A program made the translations under genes and the position numbers. The notes beneath the pieces were generated by a model. That model was not told the DNA's origin and ran no database searches. It was given only the letters and a program-made list of their open reading frames with translations. From the NCBI RefSeq assembly GCF_024679245.1, contig NC_090177.1, positions 22,758,450 to 22,822,449 of the forward strand: a stretch of 64,000 nucleotides of DNA, in the 5' to 3' direction. Positions within the stretch are counted from its first letter, which is position 1. Each line of letters opens with the position of its first letter. Source of the DNA: Pseudorasbora parva. Lineage: Eukaryota; Chordata; Actinopteri; Cypriniformes; Gobionidae. This document shows positions 35,201 through 45,915 of this stretch, piece by piece.

Positions 35201-38200
35201 CATAAATGACAAGACAAGACATTAAGACAGATACAGATGTGTTGCCAGGATAACAAAAAGTAAACAATGTAATAATTTTAATGAGGTTACAAAAGATTAA
35301 TATAGGCTAAAAACTATTTTTTGTTGATTTAGGATTAACAGAGCTTTCCATATAAGCTTCTCTATATCAATTTTGAATAGAGAAAAACGTTTAGAGCCAG
35401 TCATTTTTATGTGATATTTAGCTATTTTCCTGTTTTCTTTTTTTGAACAGCCCTATTTAAACAATCCAAATAAATACAAAAAAATCTTTAAAGCCACTTC
35501 AAAAACATCTGACCAAAATTAGTGTGTAGGTACATTGTGGGTAGGCCTATAGCTAAAACAAGTGAATACAATTTTCATCAGAAGAGTGAATTTATTTCAG
35601 TGTCTGACTCTCCAAATGTTTTAGATGGGTAAAGAACAAATTGATTGAGCGAATGATTCAATAGAAAACGAGGCTGTTTGAAACTGTGAATCAATTGTGA
35701 CCCTGGACCACAAAACCATAAGGGTCATAACAAAAGGGTCGATTTTATTTATTTATACATCACATGAAAGCTGAATAAATAAGCTTTCCATTGATGTAGG
35801 CTATGGTTTGTTAGGATAAAACAATATTTGGCTGAGATAGCCTACAACTAGGCCTATTTAAAAAAAAATAATCTGAGGGTGCAAAAAGTCTAATTAATTA
35901 GAAAATCGCCTTTAACGTTGTACAAATTAAGTCCTTAGCTATATTACTACTAATAATAATTTACAACTAATATATTATTGCTTGCACTATAGCGATAACT
36001 GATGGTCAATACCGTGTAAATGCAACGAGAAATCAGGCCAAATTTTATGTATTTATTTATATATTTATTTTGCTTCCAAATAACTTTATATATCGCAAAC
36101 AGGTTCGCGCGAGGAAATCACGTGACTGGTACAGTTCGCGCGAGTCCAAGTCCAAGCCACACGGTCTTTGTGCGCAGACTCGCAAATACGGACGACACGT
36201 CAAGCGGAAATGGGGAATGACATGACATGACTGAAATCTCGATGCTGTTTTCCGCGAAATTCGAGGACCAAAACTAACTGTTGTATAATGATAAATAGGT
36301 TATTTAAACATCACTTTACACCGCAGTGTGTAAAACTGGCACTGGTTATGTCTTGCACCAACCACGAGTGTGTGTTTTAGCTCGGCTCCTCGGGGTGTGT
36401 TCAAAGACAGCTGTTGGGTGAGTCAAGTGAGGTGCGTGAGGCAAGCAACTGGTTTACACACCCTTTTCACAAGCAAATCCTCTCTACGCTCTCACAGTAC
36501 ACTTAAGAAGGACTATCAGTTTCTCACCCTCCCTCGCTGTCCGGAAAAAAAGGGTTTAGATATTTGGCCACACGTAGGCTATAACGGGTATTTGGTTACA
36601 CATACAGTCCCATAGTATGAGCTAGCGTGCCCGTGTGTTTTGTATCCTGTCTGTTAAAGGCAACCGGTTAATAGGCAGAAGTTGACTAATGAGGGTGGTG
36701 TGAAAGTGGCCATGCCGTGTGTGTAAACTGAGCTCGATTTGCTCCACATGGAAGTGAATTTAGACTCTCCTCATGCCCACCAACAATTCATTCAAAGTCT
36801 TCTCAAAATTAACATCATTCTCAGATAGAACTCTATGAATTAATACAGAAAGGGGCCTGGCATTTTACTCAAATTTTATATTGTTATTATTATGTTATTG
36901 TTTTTATGCCATTATATTCATGCACGTATATTCATATATATTTTTTTAAATCTTTTTTAGGTTATATAAATATCAATCCTGGAGAAGTCTTACCTGACAT
37001 GGCATGTGTTGCAGCCTGACTTTGGTGACGTAAGTGATGGGCCCTAGACTCTCTCGTTGCGAGCCCTCCCACTCATAGATGGGCTCTTTACTGATGGAGT
37101 TCCTCAACTCCTCCTTTCCCACTGTGGTCTCTTCTGAGTACTGTACCTTTGGAGGCAATATTGGCTTTAAAATCAATGTTCAAAAAAAACAACAGACATG
37201 AATAGAGATAGTGTCTTCAGTATTGGGAATTTCATAGAAATCCATTGCTAATTATGGGATGCAGATGTTTTGCTAAACGACTTCATTGCCGCAATAGGAT
37301 GTGTCACAACAGAAAAGCAAACATGTCTTTTTCAAATCCGGTCAAAGTGGCCACAAAAGAAACCACTCCTTTATGAAATCTCAGAGAATAATGAGGAACA
37401 TTAGTCACTCTGTCCTGAATTAACACCTTTTTTTACATGTTCATTGTTGTTATAGAAATATACTTTGATTTAGCATCTAGCAAATATGGTAATTCTGATG
37501 CCATACCTTAATTCTTGTATATGTCTCCGGTGCGATTGCATTGCCGCCATTGTCCTCGATTTGTTCTTTCAAAAGCCCAAACCAGTTGTTCATCTCCTCC
37601 TCTGTCGAGCAGTACACTATGATAGGGTTCAGGCTTACCCCTACAAAGGTCAAAGACAAGGGGTCAGAGGTTAGGTCAGATGACTATGACCAACGACCAT
37701 CTGGATCTCTTTAAGAGCTGGCAACAGGTTGCTGAACATTTTGGTAAATTTCTTGTTTTTAAAGTATAGATGCATTTGTCTGGATACCGTTGCTCAGCTC
37801 TGTCTCATGTCAAAATGTCAATGTTGACACTTTGGACCCTGAGAACAAACAATCTGTTTCAAGAGCTCTTGTCATTACAACATGCCATGCATTTGCAGCA
37901 AAGCAGTTGTCCCTTCTTAGCACAACGGCTATTCTGAAAGAATAAACCAAACCTCGAATCTCCATTTTATCAGACCGCATTCCAGCCTTTATCAGCGTCA
38001 GATATCAGCAACTCTGACCTGCCCTGTAGTCATTTCCAGTAAAGTGTGATGTTTTTATCAAAGCCATGTGTTCATGTGCAACACATCGTTTTCCCCATCG
38101 TTTAGTTAGGACAAAAAAGATTCCCAAATCTCATGTCAAGCAGTCTAGACATCATCTTTCTAACATAAAAAATTGAGTCCCATCTGATATGTTGTGGCAA

Positions 38201-41200
38201 ATAAGAATATTTATTCAGTAATTTGGAGAATGGAATTTAACAGCACGTTATACATAACGGTTAAGCTTTAAGTCACGGCCGCATCGGCTCATCTTCCGAG
38301 AACATTAAGCATAGTTTAAATGTTTCCCTATGTGGTAAATTCTCATCAACATTTTATAAGCAAACTTGTGTGTTCAGGTCCAGTGCCCTGGAATGTGGAG
38401 TGCTTTAAGTGTGTCAAAAAGGTGAAAAGGGAAAGGGCCTTCATAGCTCCGCAGCTGAGCGAGTTCAGGCGCACCTGTCGTATAACAAGGGGGGCCTTGA
38501 AGGACAATTTATCTCTCTTCTGACTAGTGACAAATGAGGGAGGGTTCAGTTAGTCTTAGTGCTTTTGAACCTCTGGAATGTCCGAACATGGGAAGTGGTT
38601 TTGGGCCTGTAGTGTGGCTTTTTATGACGAACGCCTCAACAATCTTTTGTTCTGGTTAGTTGAGAGTCACAAATTCCACACTCAAATAACACAGAGAAAA
38701 AAACGGTAGGATTGTAGTAATATAAAACTTTATGTAATGTAACTGTCTTTGCCTGTTGCTTTATCTTGCGTTTATTGTCTACTTTTTCCTGTTTGTTCAA
38801 CCCTGGATTGTCAAGCACACTCACCGTTTATCTGGAATGCAAATTCCTGCAGATCACCAAAGCTGTTCCTGGTTTGCACCTTGCAAATCGTGAGCTCTTT
38901 GAGAGGAAGTGTTCCCTGTATAACAAAAATAAAAAGGTTTTGTAGTTTTTATACAGACCCATTAAAAAAATCTACACTGAATACTATATCTTATAATATC
39001 GTATAATTTAAATGAAACCTGGTTATAAATAGAACGTTTTAAGATTGAAACATTTTTTAAAAACAAAGAAATGTTATAAAAATTATCATATTTTAAGTCA
39101 CTGACACACTCAGTGTTGCTCAACGCTTCTTCATTGATGATAAACATTTATTACCAGGCCACCTCCCCGTGACTCAGGTTAATAAGTGCAGACACCATAA
39201 AACCTGATTAATGCAGGTGACAATAGACGAGACAAATTTTATGATTGAACATAACGAAGTGTGGATTTTTTTTTTGCATGGAGAGATGACACATTTGACA
39301 TCATCATAAAAGGCCAGAAATCCTTTAATTTCCGTCTTCGTTATCATATGACTCAAACGATGGTTTGTGTCTAACTCTAAGGCAATGACAAAAGCATAGC
39401 CATATATGGAGCTGCTTTACATTTCATCCTGTGGTATGCATTGTTGATTGTGTGTATCAAAATGAATAGGTGCATCTTTTACCTGGTATGTGAGTCCAGT
39501 TGTGTTGTTGGAGACAAAATGGAGATGGGTTTGGAACAGGTCCAGGTAGCAGTCATGCACATCCTAAAAGAACAGACACATTCCATCAGCTTAGGATCAA
39601 CACAATCAGAGGGATCATTCTGGGTAAGGCTGCTTTATAGGCTTGAATTCAACAACACTGGCAGATTATTATTTTTATTTTTTTAATCTTTAGCCTGAAT
39701 AGCAAGATTTTTAAAGCTCACGTTGAAGGCAAGATGTAGCATTTTGCATTAATACGTGCTAAGTTAAATGTAGCAATCGTACACCCTGGAATGAATGGTT
39801 AAATACTCCTGTGTAAATCATGTATACTTTCTGAGAGGTGTTTGTTTGCTCTAAAGACTAGTTTAAAGCCACTGACATTGATTTATTACGGACAGCTCAT
39901 TTCCTTTCATCTGATCTAGGCCTGTACTTTACCACGTTACAGAATATGCCATTATCACAAATACTGTTAGGTAACATTTCCTTTCCACTGTAATATCGCC
40001 ACTGTTGCAGTATGTTCCCCCTTTGACCTCACCCTGTGTTGTTTTTATTTCATTTCCTTCACTTTCACACTCCCTCCCCCCGTATGACTACATGTTATCA
40101 AACCAAAGAGATTCCCACGCTTCAGAGACGATGTGTAATATATCAGTGGTCTGATCAGTGTGCTCTGCTCCAGGTAATCTCTGCAACTCTGAGCCATTTC
40201 GCAACACCTCACATCCCTGCGTGTCCCGGCATGGCCTAAACTCCCCAAACCGAGGTGCATCAATTAATCAGCAAATGGATGTACGTCATTCCCACAGCAC
40301 TTCATACAACCGCCATGTGACATCTTGTATCTTCCACCTGTTTGTTGTGTGTTAGCTCATAAGAGTGAGTAAGTGACTGTGTCATGTATGCGCAGACCTC
40401 ATTCATCATCTCATGAAAGTCTGTTTTGAGTGTTTTATTGAATGATTATTCTTGACAACAGTGTGTTTGCTTGGAGTTTGATTGGATAGGTTTTGGATGA
40501 GCATTGGCGTGTCTTACCTGGCAGTGCAGGAAGCGGAAACGGACTTTGGAGCTGTGGATCATTCTGCCGTAGTTCTTCACATTAATGCTGCTCTTCTTCC
40601 ATCCGTTAACTGGGTCGTAAGGGAACGGAGGGTCCCATTTGATGTCGTCAATTGTCTGGAGATCTTTGGGTGACATTTCCTATGTTGACACAGTGATAAA
40701 AGTTAGTTCTTATTACCAGTCATATCAGATATACAAATATGTACTCCTTATGTGAAATCCCAGCTAATAGAGAATACGCTCACAACTTTGGCCAACGTTT
40801 TGCAAAGGTTTTCTCAAAGTTACAAACCAAACGTTCTTGCAGTAATGTTAATGGAATGTTCTTGCAGTTATGATGTTATTTCCAAAAGTTGTGAACAGTC
40901 AAAGCTTCCCTGACACTTTGAATTAAGTTTTGAAGTTATTTTCTGGTAAGAGTCTGCTAATGTTCTCAAATAAAGTTATATAATAATTAAAGAGAATAAT
41001 CAAAGAAAAACATTCTTAAAACATGATTAGCAGTTCGATCCGAATTGACGCAGGAAGCTCCTCACCTTTCTTGGGGTGACGGTGCAGAGAATGTTGATGA
41101 TGCTATTGGACTTTTCCTGTCCTTCCTGTGGATACTTTTTCCGGAACAAACGGCTGCTGCTCAGAAAACAAAAGGCCCAGTTATAGTCAAGAATGGGGTT

Positions 41201-43066
41201 GTGGGATAAGAAAAGATGGACGTGACCCCACATAGGGGTTATCTTGACTCAGTTGATCAGTTAATCACACCGAGTCTGAGTCGATCTGTCTGTATAGATT
41301 CTGGGGCTCAGTGTCCCACACAAAAGATTACGTCACCATTACACATGTCCATTCTTCCTTCGCTTGCACTGGTCAACATATCAGTTTAACATCTCTGTCT
41401 GCACCATTTAAAGAGAAAAAACAATAAAGCTTAAGTTACAAGACACAATGCCCCCGCTCATGAAATGCCTTTTGTTACCCATGACCCCCATTTATAATCA
41501 TTAGTGTCAGATCTGTATAATGAACTTCTTCCTGCCCAACGATAAGCTGAGGAAGTCAGTGTCAGCGAGGAAGTCATCCTCAGTGAGAGAGACGTCCTCA
41601 GTGGCTCCCGTGTTTTTCTTTTCTCTCTTTGTCAATCTGTCTCTGCTTTGAATGCAATTAGCATAACAACACTAGGGTCTTTCATGCAGACAATAATGGG
41701 AAGTATCGGTGCTTTACTAGGGCTCAGTGATGGACGTGTTTGGCATCCGGAGAATTCATTCAATAGAAGAATGCAGGTTGTAGGCAGTTTGTTACACAGA
41801 ACACGCTCGTAAGAGTGATGAAAGTTTGACAGCGAAAACTTTGTGACTGTGTGTAAAAGGCATTACCTTTTCACCTATTGTTTCCTTTAAAAATACAATC
41901 ATTCGTTGGACTTATTTTAAGTCTGATAGGGCTCCGTGGTTTTAAAGGGACTTTCGTCCTGCTACACTGAACTCTGATCTGATATGTCCTCAGTAAAAAT
42001 ACAAAGGCTTTTTTATGGTCTAGGACTCTGAACCCAAACTGAACCCACTAACTTTCGAGCACATGCAAACCAGACACAACAGAAAAACACTCACTGCCTA
42101 TTTTAAAAACTGATAGTCAGAGGAGTTGTCCAAATTGACCAGCAGTAAATTATATGGATCGCTGTCACCAGCAGTGCAAGCACAATAGTATTACTTTCTG
42201 TCCAGGATAAACCCAATTCTCTCAAAAACCCACGAAACCTGAGAACTCTTCCCTGCCCTGAAGGCTACTCTGGAAACAGAAATAGATCTAACTTCATTAC
42301 ACTAGTGAATTCTAATAGCAGATGAGTGTATCAGTCAGAGTTAAGCGAGATTTCATGACACTGAGCAAATGAGGTTTGCAGACAGCATCATTAAACCGCT
42401 AAATTCAAATCGACAGTCTGTGTTCATCTGATAAATGTGCTACAGCAAGTATACTACAAGAATCTTTCATTTTATTTAAGAAGTAAAATGGCCAAATGTA
42501 TTATTTATATTGTAATCCTATAAAATTTACTTAAGTAAAACATTTTTGCAGATGCAGTACACTGAAAAATTGAATTGAATTTCCAATTGAATTTTTTTTA
42601 GTCACTGATCACATCTAAATCTTTGAGTTGGCCGAATTGAAATTCTGTGAATTGATGCAATTTAATTCAAAGAAATTAAATTCGGCCAACTGAACAATTT
42701 AGATGTGATCAGTCATTTCAGTTCAATTGGAGACGTCATTTTTTAAACAGTGTAATATTAATAAACTTAATTAAAAATATATTTTCTGAAAAATATTAAT
42801 ATCTTATACACATGTATCTTGTTTTAAAGAATATTTTACTGCACAACGAGACAGTAGTGTTATTTTCCAGACTCCTGAAACTCTTGCCATTTCAATTCAG
42901 TATCTAACATCATGACTTCCCTCTAGTTTGCATGAAATACCTTCATCCTTTCAAAACATCATAGTTTTTAGGTAGTTTCTCATGGTTCTTACCTGTTCCT
43001 GCGTATGAAACTCTTGCTGGAGAACGTGAAGTTGTGCTGGGGGACGCATGACATACTACTCCCCAT
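28330..43066 (-). CDS. plekhn1: Pleckstrin homology domain-containing family N member 1 (complete, 16 coding exons)
   Basis: Coding exons, 5' to 3': 43066-42993, 41156-41066, 40679-40518, 39563-39483, 38915-38825, 37640-37507, 37164-36994, 34876-34796, 34701-34626, 34473-34328, 34224-34075, 32420-32163, 32012-31851, 31005-30790, 29669-29609, 28511-28330. Total 2136 nt, 711 residues (human about 611). The protein starts MGSSMSCVPQ, like human MGNSHCVPQ, with Gly2 and Ser suggesting N-myristoylation and Cys7 suggesting palmitoylation. PH domain 1 spans about residues 97-205 (with NNWFGLL) and PH domain 2 about 257-355 (with HDWIQFF). The Ser/Pro-rich C-terminal half carries SPLYDDPSTP and MDYDNIWEFD, matching human SPLYADPYTP and GYDHLWDE. 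Mammalian PLEKHN1 binds cardiolipin and phosphatidic acid and has been tied to mitochondria and apoptosis. It is convergent with perm1. Confidence 0.95.
29214..29272. repeat. (CA)n(TG)n palindromic microsatellite
   Basis: A CA run switches to a TG run at cacacgtgtgtg, so the two halves can form a hairpin. In plekhn1 intron 15. Confidence 0.95.
29609..29669 (-). CDS. plekhn1: plekhn1 exon 15
   Basis: 61 nt, phase 0 to 1, encoding RGFSGHTVMEAQQISYGYSP. Chosen because it is the only phase-0 reading that joins exon 14 to exon 16. Confidence 0.85.
30240..30726. repeat. Long foldback MITE in plekhn1 intron 14
   Basis: Left arm 30249-30450 and right arm 30519-30724 are inverted copies over about 200 bp (for example tgacattggtgtcaatgaag at the right against cttcattgacaccaatgtca at the left). 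The loop is about 70 bp. Ends read aaagggttaattcaccca / tgggtgaactaaaccttt. Confidence 0.9.
30790..31005 (-). CDS. plekhn1: plekhn1 exon 14
   Basis: 216 nt, phase 0 to 0, residues 560-631. Proline/arginine-rich, ending HNHISQ at donor CAG|gtaatg. Confidence 0.92.
31049..31535. repeat. MITE with tacactct ends in plekhn1 intron 13
   Basis: tacactct (31049-31056) and agagtgta (31528-31535) are inverted. The interior repeats gctatatagcacc and ccactttta/taaaagtgg units. Confidence 0.85.
31851..32012 (-). CDS. plekhn1: plekhn1 exon 13
   Basis: 162 nt, phase 0 to 0, residues 506-559. Contains LSPLYDDPSTPSMYPLEE, aligning with the human SPLYADPYTP motif. Confidence 0.92.
32163..32420 (-). CDS. plekhn1: plekhn1 exon 12
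   Basis: 258 nt, phase 0 to 0, residues 420-505. Ser/Pro/Tyr-rich, low-complexity region with no recognised fold, including LHYSSPPPSSYL and GPMSPVYNMPY. Confidence 0.92.
32590..33420. repeat. Two nested MITEs in plekhn1 intron 11
   Basis: The outer element is rich in aagtatactt palindromes (32605-32960 and 33282-33400). It is interrupted by an inner element at 32963-33281 with ttaaagctgcagtc and agctttaa ends (TTAA target). The continuation of the outer one on both sides shows the order of insertion. Confidence 0.7.
34075..34224 (-). CDS. plekhn1: plekhn1 exon 11
   Basis: 150 nt, phase 0 to 0, residues 370-419. Polar Ser/Arg-rich region (ALEFDRWSGSSSHG) ending EPLC at donor TGC|gtaagt. Confidence 0.92.
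34328..34473 (-). CDS. plekhn1: plekhn1 exon 10 (end of PH domain 2)
   Basis: 146 nt, phase 1 to 0. Encodes GKLINPIIVSCLDKSEFHDW with the conserved helix Trp, then a proline-rich ILSPPPPVYD segment. Confidence 0.93.
34626..34701 (-). CDS. plekhn1: plekhn1 exon 9 (PH domain 2)
   Basis: 76 nt, phase 0 to 1. Encodes GKLPLNMITVTTPCQ and ends FMIE with a split Gly codon (human SFLIEG). Confidence 0.93.
34796..34876 (-). CDS. plekhn1: plekhn1 exon 8 (PH domain 2)
   Basis: Exactly 81 nt, phase 0 to 0, residues 269-295. Begins EQYDRLLVLYPNYLIILSEE, almost the human EQWDRLLVLYP segment. Confidence 0.94.
35696..35960. repeat. Half of a common cyprinid DNA-transposon repeat
   Basis: Begins gaccctggaccacaaaacca and holds aataagctttccattgatgt and gcaaaaagtctaatt blocks typical of a repeat frequent in cyprinids. 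Only the left half is kept. In plekhn1 intron 7. Confidence 0.7.
36085..36270. promoter_or_regulatory. CpG-rich block in plekhn1 intron 7
   Basis: Two copies of gttcgcgcgag (36103-36113, 36134-36144) flank a CACGTGAC E-box (36119-36126). Several further CpGs and an E2F-like ttccgcgaaa (36249-36258) follow within 130 bp. It stands out in an AT-rich intron. Alternative promoter or enhancer is a guess. Confidence 0.35.
36994..37164 (-). CDS. plekhn1: plekhn1 exon 7 (linker, start of PH domain 2)
   Basis: 171 nt, phase 0 to 0, from acceptor ttttaaag. A second in-frame acceptor (gtacag) 24 nt further in would drop eight residues. Ends VTKVRLQHMPCQ, matching human RVKLQHLPAQ. Confidence 0.88.
37507..37640 (-). 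CDS. plekhn1: plekhn1 exon 6 (end of PH domain 1)
   Basis: 134 nt, phase 1 to 0. Encodes GVSLNPIIVYCSTEEEMNNW and the C-terminal PH helix with its conserved Trp, then a short linker ending YTRIK. Confidence 0.93.
38825..38915 (-). CDS. plekhn1: plekhn1 exon 5 (PH domain 1)
   Basis: 91 nt, phase 0 to 1. Encodes GTLPLKELTICKV and ends FAFQIN with a split Gly codon (human HAFQITG). Same phase pattern as exon 9. Confidence 0.93.
39483..39563 (-). CDS. plekhn1: plekhn1 exon 4 (PH domain 1)
   Basis: Exactly 81 nt, phase 0 to 0, residues 110-136. Begins DVHDCYLDLFQTHLHF, like human DVSDCYLELFPAHLYF. Same size and phase as exon 8 of PH2. Confidence 0.93.
40518..40679 (-). CDS. plekhn1: plekhn1 exon 3 (start of PH domain 1)
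   Basis: 162 nt, phase 0 at both ends, residues 56-109. Contains WDPPFPYDPVNGWKK and ends VRFRFLHCQ, equivalent to human VQLRFQHSQ at the first strand of PH1. Confidence 0.93.
40780..41000. repeat. Degraded dispersed repeat in plekhn1 intron 2
   Basis: Repeated aacgttct/gttctcaaa/atgttct motifs over about 200 bp, typical of a decayed fish transposon. Boundaries unclear. Confidence 0.4.
41066..41156 (-). CDS. plekhn1: plekhn1 exon 2
   Basis: 91 nt from the middle of three tandem in-frame acceptors (AG at 41161-41160, 41158-41157 and 41155-41154; the most upstream one reads GAG). Encodes SRLFRKKYPQEG and the following segment to TVTPRK, a basic linker. Donor AAG|gtgagg, phase 0. Confidence 0.9.
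42559..42754. repeat. 196-bp palindromic MITE in plekhn1 intron 1
   Basis: tacactg and cagtgta ends (42559, 42748). The core actgatcacatctaaat pairs with atttagatgtgatcagt, and gagttggccgaattgaa pairs with aattcggccaac. A related copy lies at 45780-45915. Confidence 0.85.
42993..43066 (-). CDS. plekhn1: plekhn1 exon 1 (start codon, lipidation motif)
   Basis: ATG at 43066-43064 with A at -3 and G at +4. Encodes MGSSMSCVPQHNFTFSSKSF and IRRN plus two bases, phase 2 donor AG|gtaaga. Gly2 with Ser following supports myristoylation. The 5' UTR continues upstream in the same exon. Confidence 0.93.
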
Positions 43067-43370
43067 GTTGATCCTGGGATAGTGTGTGTATTTCCTCGAT
43101 GAGAGAGTGCGGGTGTATCTGTTCGCAAGACTAATAATTCAGTGATCCCTGTTGTAATCCAACCTCCCTTTAGTGAGTGAGTGTCTGTTCACCGGAGAGA
43201 CGAGACTGATACTGAAGCAGCAGACAGACGAGAGGGGAATGTATCAGAGAGGGAGTGTGTCAGTGGGTGGAGATAAAGTGAGGTGTGTGTGAGCAAAGAG
43301 GAGGGAGGGAGACGGGGACGGGGGACCAGAGCAAGTTTCACACCTTCAGCGTGAGATCCCCTCACTAAAT
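43067..43370 (-). promoter_or_regulatory. plekhn1: plekhn1 5' UTR and probable promoter
   Basis: Sequence immediately upstream of the start codon is pyrimidine-rich on the coding strand (tcc/ctc runs at 43225-43320) and GC-richer than the flanks. No clear TATA box is seen. The transcription start is inferred, not observed. Confidence 0.4.
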
Positions 43371-43389
43371 AAAGCATAAATGACAAAGG

Positions 43390-45780
43390 GGAACGTGTAG
43401 TTTTTCACGCCTTATAGTAGGCAAATGGCACTGATTTATATGTTTGACCACTGTGATGAAAGAGCATTATAGTCTGAAAGGAGCCTGCTGGTGTCACTTA
43501 AGAGGTCACGCCAAACATGTCTGGGCATGGACATGCTCGGAATAATACTGACTGATTATATTATCCAGTCACCTAAATAATTAATATACTTAGGATGTCT
43601 GTAAATTAATATTTGTGTAATTTGTGTAAAAAAGTTCTAGAACACTTAAAGAAAGAAAAAAAGGAACATCTTTATTATTTTCTTGTATTTTTTGTTTATT
43701 ATTATTATTAATATGATTTAACTTTTTAAATTCAGTATTTTTATACATTTTATAATTATACTTTGTGAGGTAAAAAAAACTTGTTTTAAAGATGTTTAGA
43801 TCATGGTATGGTATTTGTTTAATATTAATATGATTGTTTTATGACTGTCAGGTTTTTTTATGTTTAAGTATAACCCAATAAAACAAAATATAGTTTGTTG
43901 TTATTTACTTTTCCAGTTTTGTTAGGATTGGCTAATAAAGGAGCTACAGATATAATTTATTTAGATCAGCATAAAAATATGTTAATACTAAGTATTAATG
44001 ATAAAAATAACATGTACAATTGAACTGATAACAACATTACAAAATCAGCTATCTCAAAATTGTGATGTAATTTAGGAACATTAATATGTGAAGAGCAATT
44101 ATCTTCTATATTTCTGAGCATGGAGCACCATTACACTAATTTGATTTTGCTGGGAACCTGTCACTTGTGACTGTATGGTTTGCAAAGGCGAGATATGATC
44201 TAATCGAATTTAAAGATCAGTGCTCTCTGTAGTCAATCAAGAAAGCACAAGTGAATGTTATCTCGTCCTGTGAGGGTTTGCATGCTATCCAGCTGTCAGA
44301 CATGCAGATTGCCTTAAGAATATCACATTATAACAAATTAAATTACAAGTTCTAGCCTCCCTCTTTGTATGTGTCTGGATGATTAGCTATTGTATGAGCT
44401 GTTGTTTGAATGCATTCTTTGAATGGCTCTCCAAGTATAATGACGTGCCAATGTATGTGTACGTAAACTCATTTCAGCTCTCACCATTTATGGTTAAATT
44501 CCCTCTGCACATTTTAAAACAAACCCTCAGAAATTACATTTCAGAGTTTATTGTTCTAGTGTGGGCGGCTGCTGATCCAAACCAGCAGAACCAGGAAATG
44601 TAAGTGAGGCCATGCCGGAGGCACTAAACCGTCACATTCCAACTCACACGTTCCTAACTTTGCAGAATTATGCCACAACTCTTTAATACTGTTATCAAGA
44701 AGTATGACAGTGTTTAACGTGAAGTGCCTTGGTTCAGACTAATAATAGCTTAAGTTCGAAGTAATAAAAAACGAACCTGAAGAATTATTGCCAAAATATG
44801 AGGATAGCATACCTATTTTATTAACTCTCAAATGTCCTCTCTTTTTTTTTTTTTTTTTTTATAATATGGCAAAGGCAGTTGGTGATAAAAGAATACATTC
44901 TTGAAAGAGCTCTTTCTATTTATCACCAGTCATGGAAAAACAGATGATTTATCACCCCTCATTCTCACTCTGAGCACAGAACTATGCATGAGTCACAAGC
45001 TAGCACTGTGTATGAAGCTCTGAGCCTCTTCAAGGAAATTACAGTGAGAAAAATCAGGGAAACATCTGACATAGTCTGGGAAAATCTAACTTCTAGTCAT
45101 ATGGGTTTCTGTCTGCTCCTGATGCAAGGTGTCGATTACTTGTTGGAAAACAGGTCAGATCATCCTTTACATGCATGTGTTAGTGAAAGATAAGATCAGG
45201 GATTTTCAGTCTTTACAAACACTGGACCCCTCTGTTCATACTTTTGGTCAACCTAGAGACCCCCAATACATTAATAAAATACAATTGTATTTATTATTTA
45301 TTTTTGATCAAATAAAGGCAGTCCTGGTGAGTCATTAAACAAATCTTACCCCAAAACTATTGACAAAATAAACGCTTTTAAGAGGTTTTACATTAGTTTC
45401 CACAAAAATATGAAGGATTTATGAAGGATTATGCCCCCCCCCCTCCCCACTTTGGAGACAAATGCTTATAAATCATACAGAAGGAGTTTTTTTTTGAGAA
45501 TGTAAAAATGCAGAATGTTTTCTGTGATGGGTAGGTTTAGGGGCAGGGGCAGTGTAGGATAAAAAATACTGTTTGTACGGTATAAAAACCATTACGCCTA
45601 TTGAATGTGTGTGTGGATCAATGTTCAATATTTGTTTAGTTAAAGTAGTTAAATTCATGACATACATCACTTTATTTTATAAAACCTATTTAGTTTGAAT
45701 TAATCTAAGTACTTTTTTATATCACATATTATTGTATGTTTTGTTTTCTTAATGCAGATTGGTACACACAAAACAAAAAT
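43390..45780. other. Intergenic AT-rich DNA upstream of plekhn1
   Basis: No exon or classifiable repeat. Poly(T) tract at 44842-44861, C-rich tract at 45434-45448. Short open frames at 44379 and 44984 have no domain or splice support. Confidence 0.45.
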
Positions 45781-45915
45781 CAGGCCCCAATTTCTCTAGT
45801 GACTGATCACATCTAAATTTTTGAGTTGGCCAAATTGAATTTCTGTGAAATTATGCAATTTAATTCACAGAAATTCAATTTGGCCAACTAATTTTTTTTA
45901 GATGTCATCAGTTTC
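45780..45915. repeat. Second copy of the palindromic MITE
   Basis: Shares actgatcacatctaaat and gagttggcc..attgaat with 42559-42754. It joins directly to the LINE fragment that follows. Confidence 0.8.
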
